In this document: piece after piece, positions 1-11,630 of the stretch
How the letters are laid out: each line of letters begins with the position of its first letter
Position numbering within the stretch: position 1 is the first letter of the stretch
Source of the DNA: Pezicula radicicola
Taxonomy: Eukaryota > Ascomycota > Leotiomycetes > Helotiales > Dermateaceae
DNA length: 64,000 bases
Direction of reading: 5' to 3'
Assembly: GCA_003008705.1 (NCBI GenBank)
Contig: PDUO01000001.1
Span: forward strand, 1,481,694-1,545,693
Position numbers and translations under genes: made by a program
The notes under the pieces: generated by a model
Database searches by the model: none
What the model was told of the DNA's origin: nothing
Seen by the model: the letters and a program-made list of their open reading frames with translations, nothing else

Positions 1-1960
1 CGTTGCAACAACTATCCAGACACTGGCGAATCCGAGATATTGTCCTGGACAGACTCTTTCCACTTGTTAGTAACCTCCTATTAAACACACTAGAAGACCT
101 CTTACCTTCGACCGAACCCAAAATGTCCCGTGGGGATTGGCTCACCAGCACCACTTTCTGAAGTTGGTAGAAAACGGTCTGGGTTGAATTTGAAAGGATC
201 TTTGTAAACATCTGGATCATGGAGCATTGCCCAGGCATTAGCTATCACCACCGAACTACAAATGGTAAGCAAGAAATTCCCATTCGTTTGTCAATTATGT
301 ACCCTAGAAGTTGGTTAGCTCATTCGTTCACTATGGTGTGCCAAACCCCACACATAACTTACTCTTTGGAATATACATGTCACGATAGACATCTTCTTTT
401 AGAGTTCTGTGAGGGACACCTGTACGATTAGTTTGGTAAGTAAGTTCAAGAAAATTGTAGGATACAAGGCTAACCATTTGGAACAGGGGGGTGGAATCTG
501 CGAAGCTGTCAGCTCGTTTCCATGAGACTATCGCTATTCTCACTAACCTCAAAGTCTCGTAGACTATCCTCTCCACTATCGGTAATGCTTTCCAATCGTC
601 AAAAGTAGGCAATCGTGTTCCTCCAGTCACAGCATCGATCTCTTTTTGCGCCTGGGTCTGCACCTTGGGGGCTAGCACCATAGCCATAACAAATATCGTC
701 TCAGTCGAGAATGTTGTATCCTGTCCAGCTGAATACAGCGATCCACCGGTACCCCTAAGGTCGGCATTCGTGAAGCTCTTGATGGCTTCATCCTCGTCCG
801 CCTCGTGCGTTTCTCTTTCCTGGATCAAGCGTCCTATGAACGACGGCTCTAGTGTTCCCGCTTTCTGTAACGTATGAGATACACTCCAACCTGTGGTTCA
901 TCCGGACAACTCACGAAACTTCTCATCAATGCGTCGAAGGGACGCTGGTGGAATTCCTCAATGGTAGGGGCGTGATCGTGGACGTACTTAACGGAAGGGA
1001 TGAACTTCCCAATCCAGCGTGGGAGATGCTCGACTACAGTAACCGGCCCCGTTAGTCTATACTTCTCACGGAAAGCCGCAGCGAGATCGCACTTACCCCA
1101 GGGCGCGATATCCAGAATACTAATAGCACTGTTTCCCATATTACTGAGGATCAATCCCATCTTATCCGCAAGTTTGAAATAAGGGTCATCCTCATCTGCA
1201 ACGTCAATGGCAAAAGCCATACTGAAGATCACTCTAGTTGCAAATCTAGAAAAGTCATCAGTTGCTCTTTCCACGAAATCTTATTCCTTGGAACCGCACC
1301 GTGAGAGGTAACTGTGCCACTTCTCCGGGCATTTCTCAATTTCGTCCGCCATCTCGCGAGCATGCTTCATCTGGGTATCTCGGTACGCTAAACTGCTACG
1401 TGCGGAGAGGAAATTACCGTACGCTTTCCTGAGCTTGCGGAATTGGACGCCGTCGCCGATAAGGGCTACATTGTTTTTAAAACCGAGACTAGAGATACTA
1501 ATAAGCAAGCATTTTTTGAAGACGGGCGGGTATTGAAATACGCTTCCAGCAGGACAAAAGGTGGTCTATCACTATAAATTGCCCCTTTTTTGTCGAGGAG
1601 ATCAACAGCCGATTTCACGCTGTTCAGGACGATGACGGGTTGTCCGAGGAGGTTGACATAGATGATGTCAGACTCTGTATCTGCGTTAGAAATAATGCGC
1701 TTTGCCGCCAAAGCCAAAGCTCAGACCAACTCACTGTATTCTTTCGCCCATTTTGCGAACTGCACATCCGATCTCTCTGCCGGCACCTGTCGAAGATTGC
1801 CAATGATTGGAGACCCTTTAGGACCGGGTGGGAGCGGATACTTCGACTTCGAACGTTGCGAGTACAGCCCCGCAGCGAGCAATATCACCAAACTCCCTCC
1901 TAAGATGGCAAAGTCCCAGCTGCTATTTCGGGTGAGAAGAGCCTCCGAAAATGAATTCAT
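1..1960 (-). CDS. Cytochrome P450 monooxygenase, 3' end cut by window edge
   Basis: A microsomal haem-thiolate monooxygenase of the fungal class that uses a separate P450 reductase; the substrate cannot be inferred. The start at 1960 gives an N-terminal membrane anchor (about residues 17-33) followed by the proline hinge PLPPGPKGSP. Conserved blocks follow in order: I-helix SAGQDTT, K-helix ETLR, the meander PDRF, and the haem loop FGFGRRVCPG, whose Cys is the iron ligand (codon near 48). Frame and splice signals give introns at 1681-1734, 1489-1541, 1246-1299, 1034-1096, 865-914, 498-547, 420-474, 304-362, 256-302 and 56-105. The 304-362 and 256-302 introns leave a one-base exon at 303. The 475 residues seen reach the window edge, so some 40-50 C-terminal residues are probably missing. 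No in-frame stop remains after splicing, so the gene looks functional. Confidence 0.88.
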
Positions 1961-4900
1961 GATGTCTGTTGTAAGTATTCCTTTTCCTGACTGACCTTTA
2001 TCTCAAAACTGTGATGGAGCTCTGCCACGACATTCTGGAGTTATATGCATATCACCAAGAACGTCTGGTTACGTTCAATTAGATATTGATGCATGGCGAT
2101 TAAGTAATCTGCAGGTCAGACATGTGCTTACGCATACAATCCCTACCGGTACGGCAGGTCTCTAATTGGCCATGCAACGGTTAAAAGGATTCCATAGCCC
2201 GCTGGTGAGTCTCGGCAATTCGCTGCATGGAATTGCTTTAGGAGACTAGCGCCCAATGGAATTCGACCAAGAGATTTGCTGTGCTGCATGAGAAGTGCTG
2301 CTGCATATACAACAATGTGGTTACTATCTAGCTGCTCTTACACTCGAGATGACCGAAAATTTTGTACATGGGCCGTACTCCGGCCTTCTTATGATACTAG
2401 AGAACAATCCGATGGCAACTTTGTCTTCAACTTTCTCCTGGTCGGAACAGTTGTGGACGTGGACCATTATTGCGAAGATCGCGATGCCCAACAATTCTTT
2501 TAGTCAAGCTCGTGTTTCGGTCCTGTGTCATCTAAGGATGAATCCTGGTTCCCCGACCTCCTTCAACACGACAACAGTGAAATAAAGACATCCGATGCCG
2601 ACCATTGCCCACCATACCGGGCCGGAGGCGAATACCAGACACACTTAGACCCACCTGTAATGTAGCTCTTCTTTAGAAATTCGAGTTTTCTTTTTTCCCC
2701 ACACTATTTCCAGGCTGAGAGCACGCTCTGAAATTTCTAACATAACATCTTCGAGTGACAGCAAAAGATTGCTCGCTTATTATTATTAAGAGTAGTTGGC
2801 ACTTTAATATTTCTCTTTTAATACACGCTTTAAGCGAGACTCCTTTCCAGTAACGCGATCGGCATATGCAATATCTTATAAGAATCCAATAAAACTATAC
2901 ATACTAGAACATTTTCTTCAGAGTTTAGTCACTGCTACAGATGTTTGGTTCTCTAGAATATAGGAGAGCGTTAGCCTATGAAAAATACACACAAGAAGGC
3001 ACGGATACGTAGATTCCTAGAAGCAGTTTTTGCCTTTAAGGCTAGATTTAACAGCAAGGTATTAGATCTCCTAAATATTAGTGAACTTCCAACTACCCTC
3101 TTAAGTTCTTAAGCCACTTTAATGAAAGGTCCTCGGCTAAGCCCCTTTATGACCATCGCTTAGCCACTTAGGTCGCTTATAACTTTAAATTGACGTACAC
3201 CGTAAAAGCACCAGAGAAATGCGCTTGTACTACTATACTCACTTCAAACTTTAAGGCAAACTTTGAATTCGCCCCAATAGCACTATCCAAATAGCAGGTG
3301 CAATTATTATAAAACATTAAAATTAAATCCTTAAGTGTACTATAACTTAACTTTAGTACTATACTCGATACTATAAAAGCTTAGTCAAAGAGTAGTTGGT
3401 TGTCAAGTCGAAGTACATAGACCTAGGTAAGTCCGATGGATTTTACAGGTAGGAACTCTTATGTTAGCGACTTGTACAGTACCTTATGCACAATAGCAAC
3501 TATTGTCTCCTACTACAGTTCGTATATCCTCACCTTATTGGCCCCTATTTCCCATCTATTTACAAGCCATATAACCTCCACGGTTCCGCTAACATAATTC
3601 ACCTATAGTTATCTTATATACGCCTACAAGCTTTCGATTTCTGCAGAAGAGTAACTCAAGGATTAGGATTACTAGGATAGCAAATGGTATACCGATACCC
3701 ATGCCTCAGCTTGAATTTTGAGTTTTGACTAAGTGAAAGGCTAGAGGCCCAATTTATGAGTAGAGATACTAAGATCGTGACTGATATTGAAGTAGTAGTT
3801 GCTGTGAAAGAAGCACGACATGTTAATAGCACTAGGATGAAGACATTGAATTGGCTTCCTGATTTATCTGTAGAGATTTCGAAACTTAGAAGTAAGCGGA
3901 ATTTTTTTCTCTCTACGAGCTTAATGAGTAATGTTTTAAAGAAGTCTTCTCTTTAACTTGCAGTTTAGCATTGTTTTTATTGGGTTAAAATAAGTTTGAA
4001 GTCAAAGTTCGGGTCTGCGTGCCTTTCAGAACTTCGTTGCTTGAGTGTGTGGTTCGAAACGAGTATCTTTAAGCATTACTATAATATATAGACTACCAGC
4101 TTTCTTGCCTTTCCAGAACAATAGCAAAGTCTCCAAGCATTAGAATCTCTTTTATATCATGTTGTGGAACAATTTCTAATATATACAATCATAGACTGAG
4201 GAGAACTGGGCTACCTCAACGATCTCGATCTACATCAGCCACAGATGTTTATTGCATGTAACTGTATCTCGAGAATATAAACGCGATCTTAGATTTTTAA
4301 TATCTTCTTACCAATTCGAAACACGTGAAATAGTACACAAAAAGCAAGACAACTCAGCCCACTTCTGCGCTCGTCGTGATTTGGAAACACAGAAATACTC
4401 TATTGTAATCCAAGGTGAACAGAAGGAGCTAAAGGGACTTTAAAGAGCACGCAATTACTCGTATGTCACTATGCCTACCCCGCAGGTAAGCATGACGCAA
4501 AGAGCTTTTTTTTTCAGATTAGCTTTGTCCTCGGTTCCTCGGTTGTGCCCGGATTTGAATTTCCCCGCATATTTGTGGCTGGCTGAGAATCTATTGCAGG
4601 TCGTGATACATTCCGATGTACTGGTAACCTCAGGAAGCATCTCCGCCTGACCGCTTTTGTGGCTAGCTGAGAATCTGAGAAGAGACTTAAATTTTCACAC
4701 ATTGGTCGTTTGACCTGCTGCACCCCAGCGATGAACTCATAATTTTATGACCATATTCTGAATTTAAGCACATTCACTAGTGGGGTAACCTAACCATGAA
4801 TGGTCAATTCAAGGCCTTTGGTTGTTTATATCTACTCTTTCCCCGACTAACTGCGAGGAAAAGGAGGCGAAAAGCAACAATTACCCTTATAATAAACTAT

Positions 4901-5425
4901 GTAATAATAGGAAGAACGTTAGAAAAGACACTATTTATTAAATATAGAGTGCATACATACATTTAAATTTAATTATATTTTTGAATTAACCTTTTTCTAC
5001 TTAGAGACTGCTATTTAATTAAAGCCCTTCAAATGTCAAAGTTTGTATGTAGCCCCAATTCATGAACGGGTTACCCCATTCACGAAACTATGAGGTTTTC
5101 GAATTATTTGTGGTTGAGAGCCTCTATTTATGAATAGGGCACCCTATCCATGAAATCATGATATTCATGGTTGTAATAGACCCGCTGAGATTTTCTGATT
5201 TAACTTTATTTTTTATCGTGCTGCAAAGATTTTGGTGAAGGAAGCCAATATGTAGGTCTGAGAATCTGCACTCACCGAGTTACGATAATGTCAGATCTAG
5301 GGATGCTGTGGGCAATAGGGTTTCTAAATTGTCAACTTTTGCTATGGTTTGAATTCTGATCGTCATCTGTAACGATGTGGTGGCTTGCTGAGGATCTGCT
5401 TTCCGGTAAAGATACCACGAAGGTA

Positions 5426-5582
5426 CAGCGTATATATATACATATATTGTCAATTCCAACTTAATAATTAGTCTAGAATAGGCTTAAATCAACTACTTCT
5501 GGCAATTGTATACGCAAAATTATAAGCTCTGCTCTATTTTAGACTAGGGATTATAGTTGGAATTAATAATATATATACGCTG
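5426..5582. mobile_element. MITE-like element with TA target duplication
   Basis: A 157-bp segment is bounded by inverted ends: CAGCGTATATATATA on the left and its complement ending CGCTG on the right. A further inverted match, AATTCCAAC, lies about 30 bp inside each end. TA dinucleotides at 5424-5425 and 5583-5584 flank it exactly, as expected for Tc1/mariner-type insertion. It has no coding capacity, so it would be a non-autonomous (MITE) copy. The family assignment rests only on the TA duplication and the CAG start. Confidence 0.55.
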
Positions 5583-5762
5583 TACTACGAAAGCTGAAGC
5601 TGAGTTGATAAGTCTTGGGAAAGAGATGCATTCGTCGTGGCACAGTGTCTTGTGAAACCGTGAACAGCTTCCAACGGCCTATGCAACTAATCATGTGAAA
5701 ACTTTCTGCACTGCTGTGGAATCTACGATCATGTGCATGGAGACTCGGTGGAGAGTATCAAG

Positions 5763-5770
5763 TATATAAA
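5763..5770 (+). promoter_or_regulatory. TATA box of the lectin gene
   Basis: TATATAAA lies 124 bp before the lectin ATG, after an AT-poor stretch and ahead of a pyrimidine-rich leader containing repeated CAAT units (about 5803-5820). Position and sequence fit a core promoter TATA element. Confidence 0.45.
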
Positions 5771-5893
5771 TCAGCCTCATTCCCACCAGATTTCAACTTT
5801 CATTATCAATCAATCAATCACCCCTCTCATTACACCGCATTCAAAAAATCTTTCTTTGCTCCAAATAAAACCCACACCTCTCTGAACGCAAAC

Positions 5894-7167
5894 ATGGCTA
5901 CTGGTGCTGTCGAAGAAATTCAATACCGTGAGTCGCCCTCTGTTCTCATATATACAGGTGACCTGCATGAACAACTCTAACTTTCTATTAGGCACTGCTA
6001 TTGCAGCAATCGGCATAGAAAACAATCTCCGTGTCTACACTCAAGACGTTTATGGCAAGCTTCGAGAGAGCATTTATTCGTCTGGAAAATGGTCCAGCGG
6101 TACCGACCGTAGTATTAACTGCCAGGTGAGTTTATCGACGAGAGCTACAAGGCAAAAAAGCCTGCAAGCTATGGGACTTTATTAACCTCATTGTCTCTGA
6201 TAGGGAAAACCTGGATCACCATTGGCAGCCATCAATCAATCATTGAGTGAGGTAAGGCTATCTTCTCTTCCATGACAATAAAGACAAAATTGTATTTACC
6301 AACTCCAGATTCGTGTATACTATCTCAACACCAACAATGAACTCCAGGAGAGATGCTACTCATCAAACGTAGGTTGGTATGATGGGGACTTGAACAAGCA
6401 AAAGTTTGTCGTCGCTCCTTACTCCAAGATCTCTGCTGCGTGCCTCGCGCAGACTCCAGGTGCACGCGTCCGTGTCTATGCACAGACACAAAATAACACC
6501 ATACAGGAGTATGGATTTGACAGTAAGTGTCTTTCATTTATAAATTGCCAGGAGACTCATGGCTTACTCTTTCAAGGTGGAGTTGGATGGAAGAAGATGT
6601 CCAGCATCGGTTCTGCCTTCCCAGGCTCGGAGCTTGCTACAACCTCTTACTTGAACGAAGAATTGCACATCAGGTATGTTATATTATTACCACCACCACC
6701 TCACCAACCTCCGGGGTAGTACTTCACGTCTAGAAGCTAAACGCGGTAATAAATGAAGGACCTACTACCAGAAAATTGACCTCTCTCTCGCCGAGGCCGC
6801 TTTCGACGACTCAAAAGGCTGGTACACTGGAGGCTTCAGGGTCAACAGCACATTTCCTCGTGCATGTCTAGCTGCCGTCTCTTTCAACGTCAGCAACAAT
6901 GGCCCAAGTCTTCGGGTATATTACGCTGCCAGAGATAACCAGCTTCTTGAAAAAGGATATGATGGTAACGGCTGGTACGATGGAGGATTCAAGCAAGCCA
7001 CCGTTCCAGGCTCTGAAGCTGCTGTCATGAGCACCGGCTGTGGTGGTAGTTTGAATCTTATGGTCTACTTCCAGAACGGCACTCAAGGAACTGGGGTCAG
7101 CGAGTGGATCTATAAGGGTAACTGGACCAAAGGTGCCGCTGCTATCCCTCCTGGAAATAGCTCCTAG
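5894..7167 (+). CDS. Fucose-specific lectin, Aleuria aurantia lectin type
   Basis: A predicted six-bladed beta-propeller lectin of the fungal fucose-lectin family (AAL, A. fumigatus FleA). These bind fucosylated glycans in the clefts between blades and are thought to act in recognition or defence. Exons 5894-5927, 5992-6125, 6204-6251, 6309-6522, 6577-6673 and 6759-7167 join to 311 codons; AAL itself is about 312 residues. Blade repeats are visible as recurring strands such as LRVYTQD, IRVYYLN, VRVYAQT and LRVYYAA, each followed by an aromatic-rich W-x-x-G segment. The start near 5894 gives no signal peptide, which is also true of AAL. The protein ends with AAAIPPGNSS. No partner gene for glycan processing is adjacent. 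Confidence 0.9.
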
Positions 7168-8423
7168 ATCTTTGGAGGATTATGGCGGTGAATGAAACTC
7201 GCATGTATCAGAGAGGGCAGCAAGATGTCGAGTTCGATGGAAGCAGGGCAGTATGGAATAAAAGTTACACTCATTTTCCCTTCCTTGAAAAAAGAAAAAG
7301 AAAAGAAAAAAAAAGTCTTAACTTGATTTTCGTGGGGTTGATCTAGGTTCTAGTTAATACTAAGCTTAAAAATCAAAAATGTTAATTCCATGCAAAACTT
7401 AGTAGCCAACTTATCTGCATGCAGCTGTTGCTAGTGAGTTTTGGGAGCTGAAAGCGGTGAGCACAAGGTCCCTTAATGATAAAACATATATTCGCTGAGA
7501 GAATGAATTGAATTACATATTATTTTCCTTACAGTGACATATAAAATGAGTGCCTTTTCAGCACGGGCCATATTTTTTTTTATAATAATTAATTAATTCA
7601 AGCTTCTATAGCTGTTCTATTAAGTATAATAAATATAAAACTTAGATTTCTCTGTTAAAAGGTACTATTATACTATAATTAAGCGTCTTTTAAGTTTTAA
7701 GGCAAAAAAACCTTAGTATTAATTTTATATCCTACAAAAAAGAGTTTCATCTACTCTTGTAAGTACAAAATATATCAAATACACAAATATTACTAAAAGA
7801 GGTATTTGTCTATGAGTTTTAGACTAATCAATTTATAAATTATATTATATTACCTTCATACCATGCTAACCCCCACGCATCATATAGGTGGTTACCCCCA
7901 GCTCTGCCCCAGTGGTCGTGGTCGATAAGGATATAGTGCCACGCAAGGAAATATTTCTCTCGGCCATTTTACATGACATAGGCGAGATGTTCTCGGATTC
8001 GAAAATAGTACGACACCTACTGTAGATCCTTAGTTCACATATACTAATCCTAGCTCATCGGCGCTGAGTAGTCGAGCTGGCGAGCGCAGCTAGGGCAGGC
8101 GGGTAGAATTATATCATGTACGAACGAGACGCCGCAGGCTCGGCAGAAGCTATGTGGCATCCTAATATTAAGCTAGGGAAGATGCAGAAGACTGTAATGT
8201 TGTTTTGAATGCTTCTTTTGAGATGGTTAAGAGCCAAGTATTTTTAAGAGTTGTTGGAATAGAGAAGAAGTTACCTTCGGGACTTAGAACTCCTATTTCT
8301 ACTTGAAGAAGGACTCGATGGGTCACAGATGTCAGCCAGTGATCCACAGTGGTCTAGCCGTCTGCATTATTCACTACCGAACATCGTGATTGTGAGACAT
8401 ATATAATTCCAACCAAAGGTACT
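7168..8423. other. AT-rich intergenic DNA downstream of lectin
   Basis: The 3' flank of the lectin gene has an A-rich run at about 7287-7315. From 7560 to 7860 the DNA is extremely AT-rich. No frame of protein-like composition and no clear repeat boundary is seen. Confidence 0.5.
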
Positions 8424-8660
8424 TTAGCTACTTGTACTGATGAAAACCACGAGCACGGCAGCATACGCAGCTGTACCACCAAGGATGTCTTTCTTGTCTG
8501 CATCCGTCATGAACCATGCGAGAATGATTCCAAACGCTAGTACGAACGCACTTGTCGTCACCAGTTCGGTGACTAGCGTTGGGTGCAGTCTTATAATTAA
8601 CATCGGAGCGATCAACACTGCGCCACCAAACAATACCATCCATGGAAGGTTATTGGGACA
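8424..8660 (-). pseudogene. C-terminal remnant of a DUF6594-like membrane protein
   Basis: The minus-strand frame ending at 8424 encodes about 75 residues with two to three hydrophobic segments. It has the stretch ILGGTAAYAAVLVVFIS at the end. Fungal DUF6594 proteins end with a comparable set of membrane helices and an ATAAYAAV-type tail. Nothing like the long soluble N-terminal part of that family is found upstream, where the DNA turns into unrelated GC-rich sequence near 8740-8860. I therefore read it as a truncated relic. The family call is from memory of the C-terminal pattern only. Confidence 0.45.
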
Positions 8661-9323
8661 TTTTGGGCCACAACTTTTTTTTTCTCTACATAATAACAAC
8701 TAGAGCTTCTAGAAAGACTCCTTCTTACATAATTTGTTAGGGAGGCTGCGTGAAGGCGGGCCGGGACGGGCCGTATAGGGGGGAAGGTGTAGCAGGGGTA
8801 AGTGTGGTAAGTAAGCCGATCCCCTAGTCCGTTAGTTGTGACCTGCACAGACCACTAGGGCGTGCGTGACAAAATCTATCTGTATAAAGTTACATCTAAC
8901 GAACTAAGGGATAGGGAAGCCTAGCTATAAAATTCTAGGTTAATTAAGCAAGTAGAGTATATGATCTCTACCTAATAACCTTCCGATTTTCTAACAGCCT
9001 TCTGTAAAATTATAATAGCATCGAATATATTATTCTAAGTGACACCCTTCCTTAAATCTAACACTATTACAAGACATCCTAGCACGAGAGAGGGAGGTAA
9101 AAACTGCTCAATTTTTCAAACCTATCGTCGTTCCTACACGGAAGGCGTATTTATTATACAAATTAGATACTACTTGGAGATATCAATGCATACAAAGCAA
9201 GGGAGGCGCACACTATTATCGGTTTTAATATCTCTATTCAAGATTTTATCTCAACATGGAAATCTCCATACTTCCTAGCCTTATAAACAATCGTCGTCAG
9301 ACTTACTCCCCGTTTCGAACAAG
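8661..9323. other. Intergenic DNA between two gene relics
   Basis: A GC-rich patch at about 8740-8860 interrupts otherwise AT-rich DNA and abuts the truncated relic at 8424-8660. No coding region is supported. Confidence 0.4.
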
Positions 9324-9720
9324 TTAAATCCAGTATTTTTCGATGAACTCATATCCCTTCTTGATCCGATCAATACCCATCATACCCTGAAGATGGAACG
9401 TATGATCACCGGGCTCGATATTCAAAAGCACCGGCACGTCTGGGAGGATATTTCTATTTAACAAACGAGGTAGAGGCGACAGATCCAACTTGTCGTCAAG
9501 ATAAATTAGCTTTGCTACTTGTACATGTTGATTGGGTTGAGAAGTACGTACCGTACTATCATGCTGGCCATGAATAAACCAGACCAGTCTCACCTGTTTT
9601 CCCTCCTCTTCTCTTTCTATACCTGTGCCAAACCCAGTGAGGCGATTCCCCCTTCACCCACCTCAACCGCGGCAAATAAGCCTGCTGAAAAATGCACAAC
9701 GTCAACTTCCAAAGCCCCCC
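9324..9720 (-). pseudogene. Alpha/beta-hydrolase C-terminal relic with frame breaks
   Basis: The minus strand ends with a segment typical of the last third of alpha/beta hydrolases. LVWFIHGQHDSTV resembles the strand carrying the catalytic acid (HGxxD). PVLLNIEPGDHTF resembles the loop with the catalytic His, and a final helix ends FIEKYW. Upstream (9600-9720) the matching text HFSAGLFAAVEVGEGG lies in another frame and runs into a stop near 9625, with no good intron to join them. The nucleophile region is not recognisable. I read it as a decayed gene; an intact gene with unusual introns is less likely. Confidence 0.4.
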
Positions 9721-10059
9721 AGGTTCACACCCAGTCCTCACTTTCTCCTTCCCTTCCCTTCCCTAAAATTCTTCAGGTAAGACCGAATCATAGCTTCGGC
9801 ATGCCTAAATGGTGGTGTAGAATTAGTTAAACGCCCCGCTCCATGGATAAGTCTGACCTAGCAATATCAAGTCACTTCAAGCAACGGTCATCAATACACC
9901 TTCAAGGTAGCTTATTAAGAATGAAAAATCCACTAGACTCTATCTTTATCATACCTATAACTTAAAGAGGAGAGAAGAAGCAGACTACGAACAAATTTTC
10001 CGTTGTCACGCCTACATCAAGTAATGCAGGGTACACAGCTTACTACTCTATTAATGCCA
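9721..10059. other. Short intergenic stretch
   Basis: This 340-bp stretch lies between the hydrolase relic and the 3' end of the MFS pseudogene. No gene or repeat is recognised here. Confidence 0.4.
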
Positions 10060-11630
10060 CCAGCTCAATCGCTCCGAGCGTACGGACTCATTTCCCTCAA
10101 TGATGCTCCGTAAAACCACAAGAGAATCGGTGCTGGTATGCCAATGAAAATTGCCAGGAATGCGAGGAGGCTGTTTCCCCCAGGCAAAGCCTAGTCGTCC
10201 GTATCTATGCAATTAAATAGTTAAAAATCAACAATGGAAAGTTGTTTCAATCAGAAACAAAAAAGACATACAAATTAGGGGCGATGAGAGGCAATCCAAA
10301 CCCCAGAAGATTCCGTAAGACGGTAACACCTGCCATGGCGCTGATAGCATATTGCGTATAGCAGTCTATCAGATATCCTTGGACACAAACTAGTTGTAAG
10401 ACGGTAGAGCCAGCATAGATAGCTGCTCCGATGTTCCTGCATTGTTGTAATCAGTAAATTTTCGTTCGGGACGTTATAACACGTACGGCAAGATCCAATG
10501 GATTCCTTCTCTAGCACTCCATCCATACGAGAACAGTCCCACGGGTACTGTAGTAGGGCCCATGCAGAGCATCGGAAGCCGAAACTCGGGAACACCTTCT
10601 CCATTATCCTTATTTCGAAGATTAATATAGAGTTCATTTGCAAAACGGGTTCCAAACTGCATGGCTACAACCATACCTACCGTAAAGGATATGTAATTAA
10701 GCGAGCCGATCGAAGACGATTCGTTGTATGTTTTTGTCCACAGGTCCGGAAAGGTAGCAACCATGAGGTACAGGATGCCGTCTAGAAAGGCAACATAGAG
10801 ACTCAGCACCTGCACAATTGGTTGTATCCCGAGAAGTCTGAAAGGCCGGATCAAACTAGTACGTAGTAAAATCTGGGAAATGTACAGTATCGAATTGGGT
10901 ATATAGGCTTTATTTCCAGTGCTTTTTTGCAGCCTCTTGCAATTTCTCTGAAGTAGCACAGGAGCATATGTCTCGCGAAATATGAGGAAACCGGCGAGCT
11001 GAATCACAGCGCCAGCAATCGAGACCGCGTAGAAGGACCATCGCCAGGGCTCGTAGTGGACAAGGAAACCGCCTGTGATTGGCCCAATGAGGGTGCCGAG
11101 TAGCGGTGCAACTGTATACATTGCAACAGCTTTCCCTCGTTCATGAGGTTTGAACAAGTCGCCGAGGATGCCACTCCCGATTTATTTGAAGCGGTCGTTA
11201 GCATGACATTCCTGCTTTCTCGGTAGTGTTAACGAATACCTACAGCCTAAGGACCAGAACTACCCAGTCCAGTGAGAAACCGAAACGTAATCAATTGATT
11301 TTGAGTTTTCGCAGCACCACATGCCGTGTTGAAGACGAGGTATTAAAGATTAGTGCACTGAAGAACAATCACTCTCCCAAATATTTCAGATAATGGACCA
11401 GTGAATAAAGGTATTACGGCACTGCCTAGAAGAAAAACCGATAAGACCATAATGAGGAGGGCATTGGAGCGGATTTCGAGTTCTTTCTAGATTTCTGACA
11501 ATGCTGGGACAGCAACAGCCGACGACATTGCCGCTAAAAAATTGAATAGCGACATTGGGACTCCAACGAGCCATTTCCGCTTTATCGGCCAGTTTTTGGG
11601 GTTCTCGGGGTCGTCGGGGCTCATTCCACA
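10060..11630 (-). pseudogene. Pseudogene of an MFS multidrug transporter (DHA1 type)
   Basis: The minus strand encodes most of a 12-helix major facilitator of the drug:H+ antiporter type. It starts with the cytosolic DDPENPKNWP motif. The region around 11100 carries the usual loop FKPHERGKAVAMY followed by LIGPITGGF. The reading frame is broken repeatedly. There are stops at 11487-11489, 11343-11345 and 11247-11249, a lost acceptor (AAATAA where CAG/TAG is expected, near 11180), and a one-base frameshift near 10170-10180 before the last helices (LLAFLAIFIGIPAP). Two stops look like CAG to TAG changes and the acceptor loss like G to A, the pattern left by repeat-induced point mutation. The copy cannot make a full transporter. 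Confidence 0.75.

Larger units (their letters stand above)
1961..5893. other. Long AT-rich gene-free region with degenerate repeats
   Basis: No convincing gene is seen in this stretch. From about 2640 the base composition becomes AT-rich and short frames look random. At 4571-4591 and 4657-4678 a unit reading GTGGCTNGCTGAGAATCT occurs twice, with a weaker form near 5380. A module around GGTTACCCCATTCA occurs at 5059-5093, in a diverged form at 5127-5160, and inverted at 4771-4803. A small inverted-repeat element (5426-5582) is listed separately. This looks like decayed repetitive DNA next to the lectin promoter. Confidence 0.6.

Noticed and set aside
1246..1299. In-frame stop in the P450 gene (TAA near 1280) as sign of a pseudogene
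   Set aside because: It lies within a 54-nt intron (GTGCGG ... CTGAT ... CTAG) whose removal gives LSRFATRV, the expected P450 sequence.
4040..4070. GGTTCGAAAC as a tRNA B-box
   Set aside because: No matching A-box, cloverleaf or terminator around it.
5904..6185. 93-residue plus-strand frame as a separate small gene
   Set aside because: It is the read-through of lectin exon 2 into its flanking introns.
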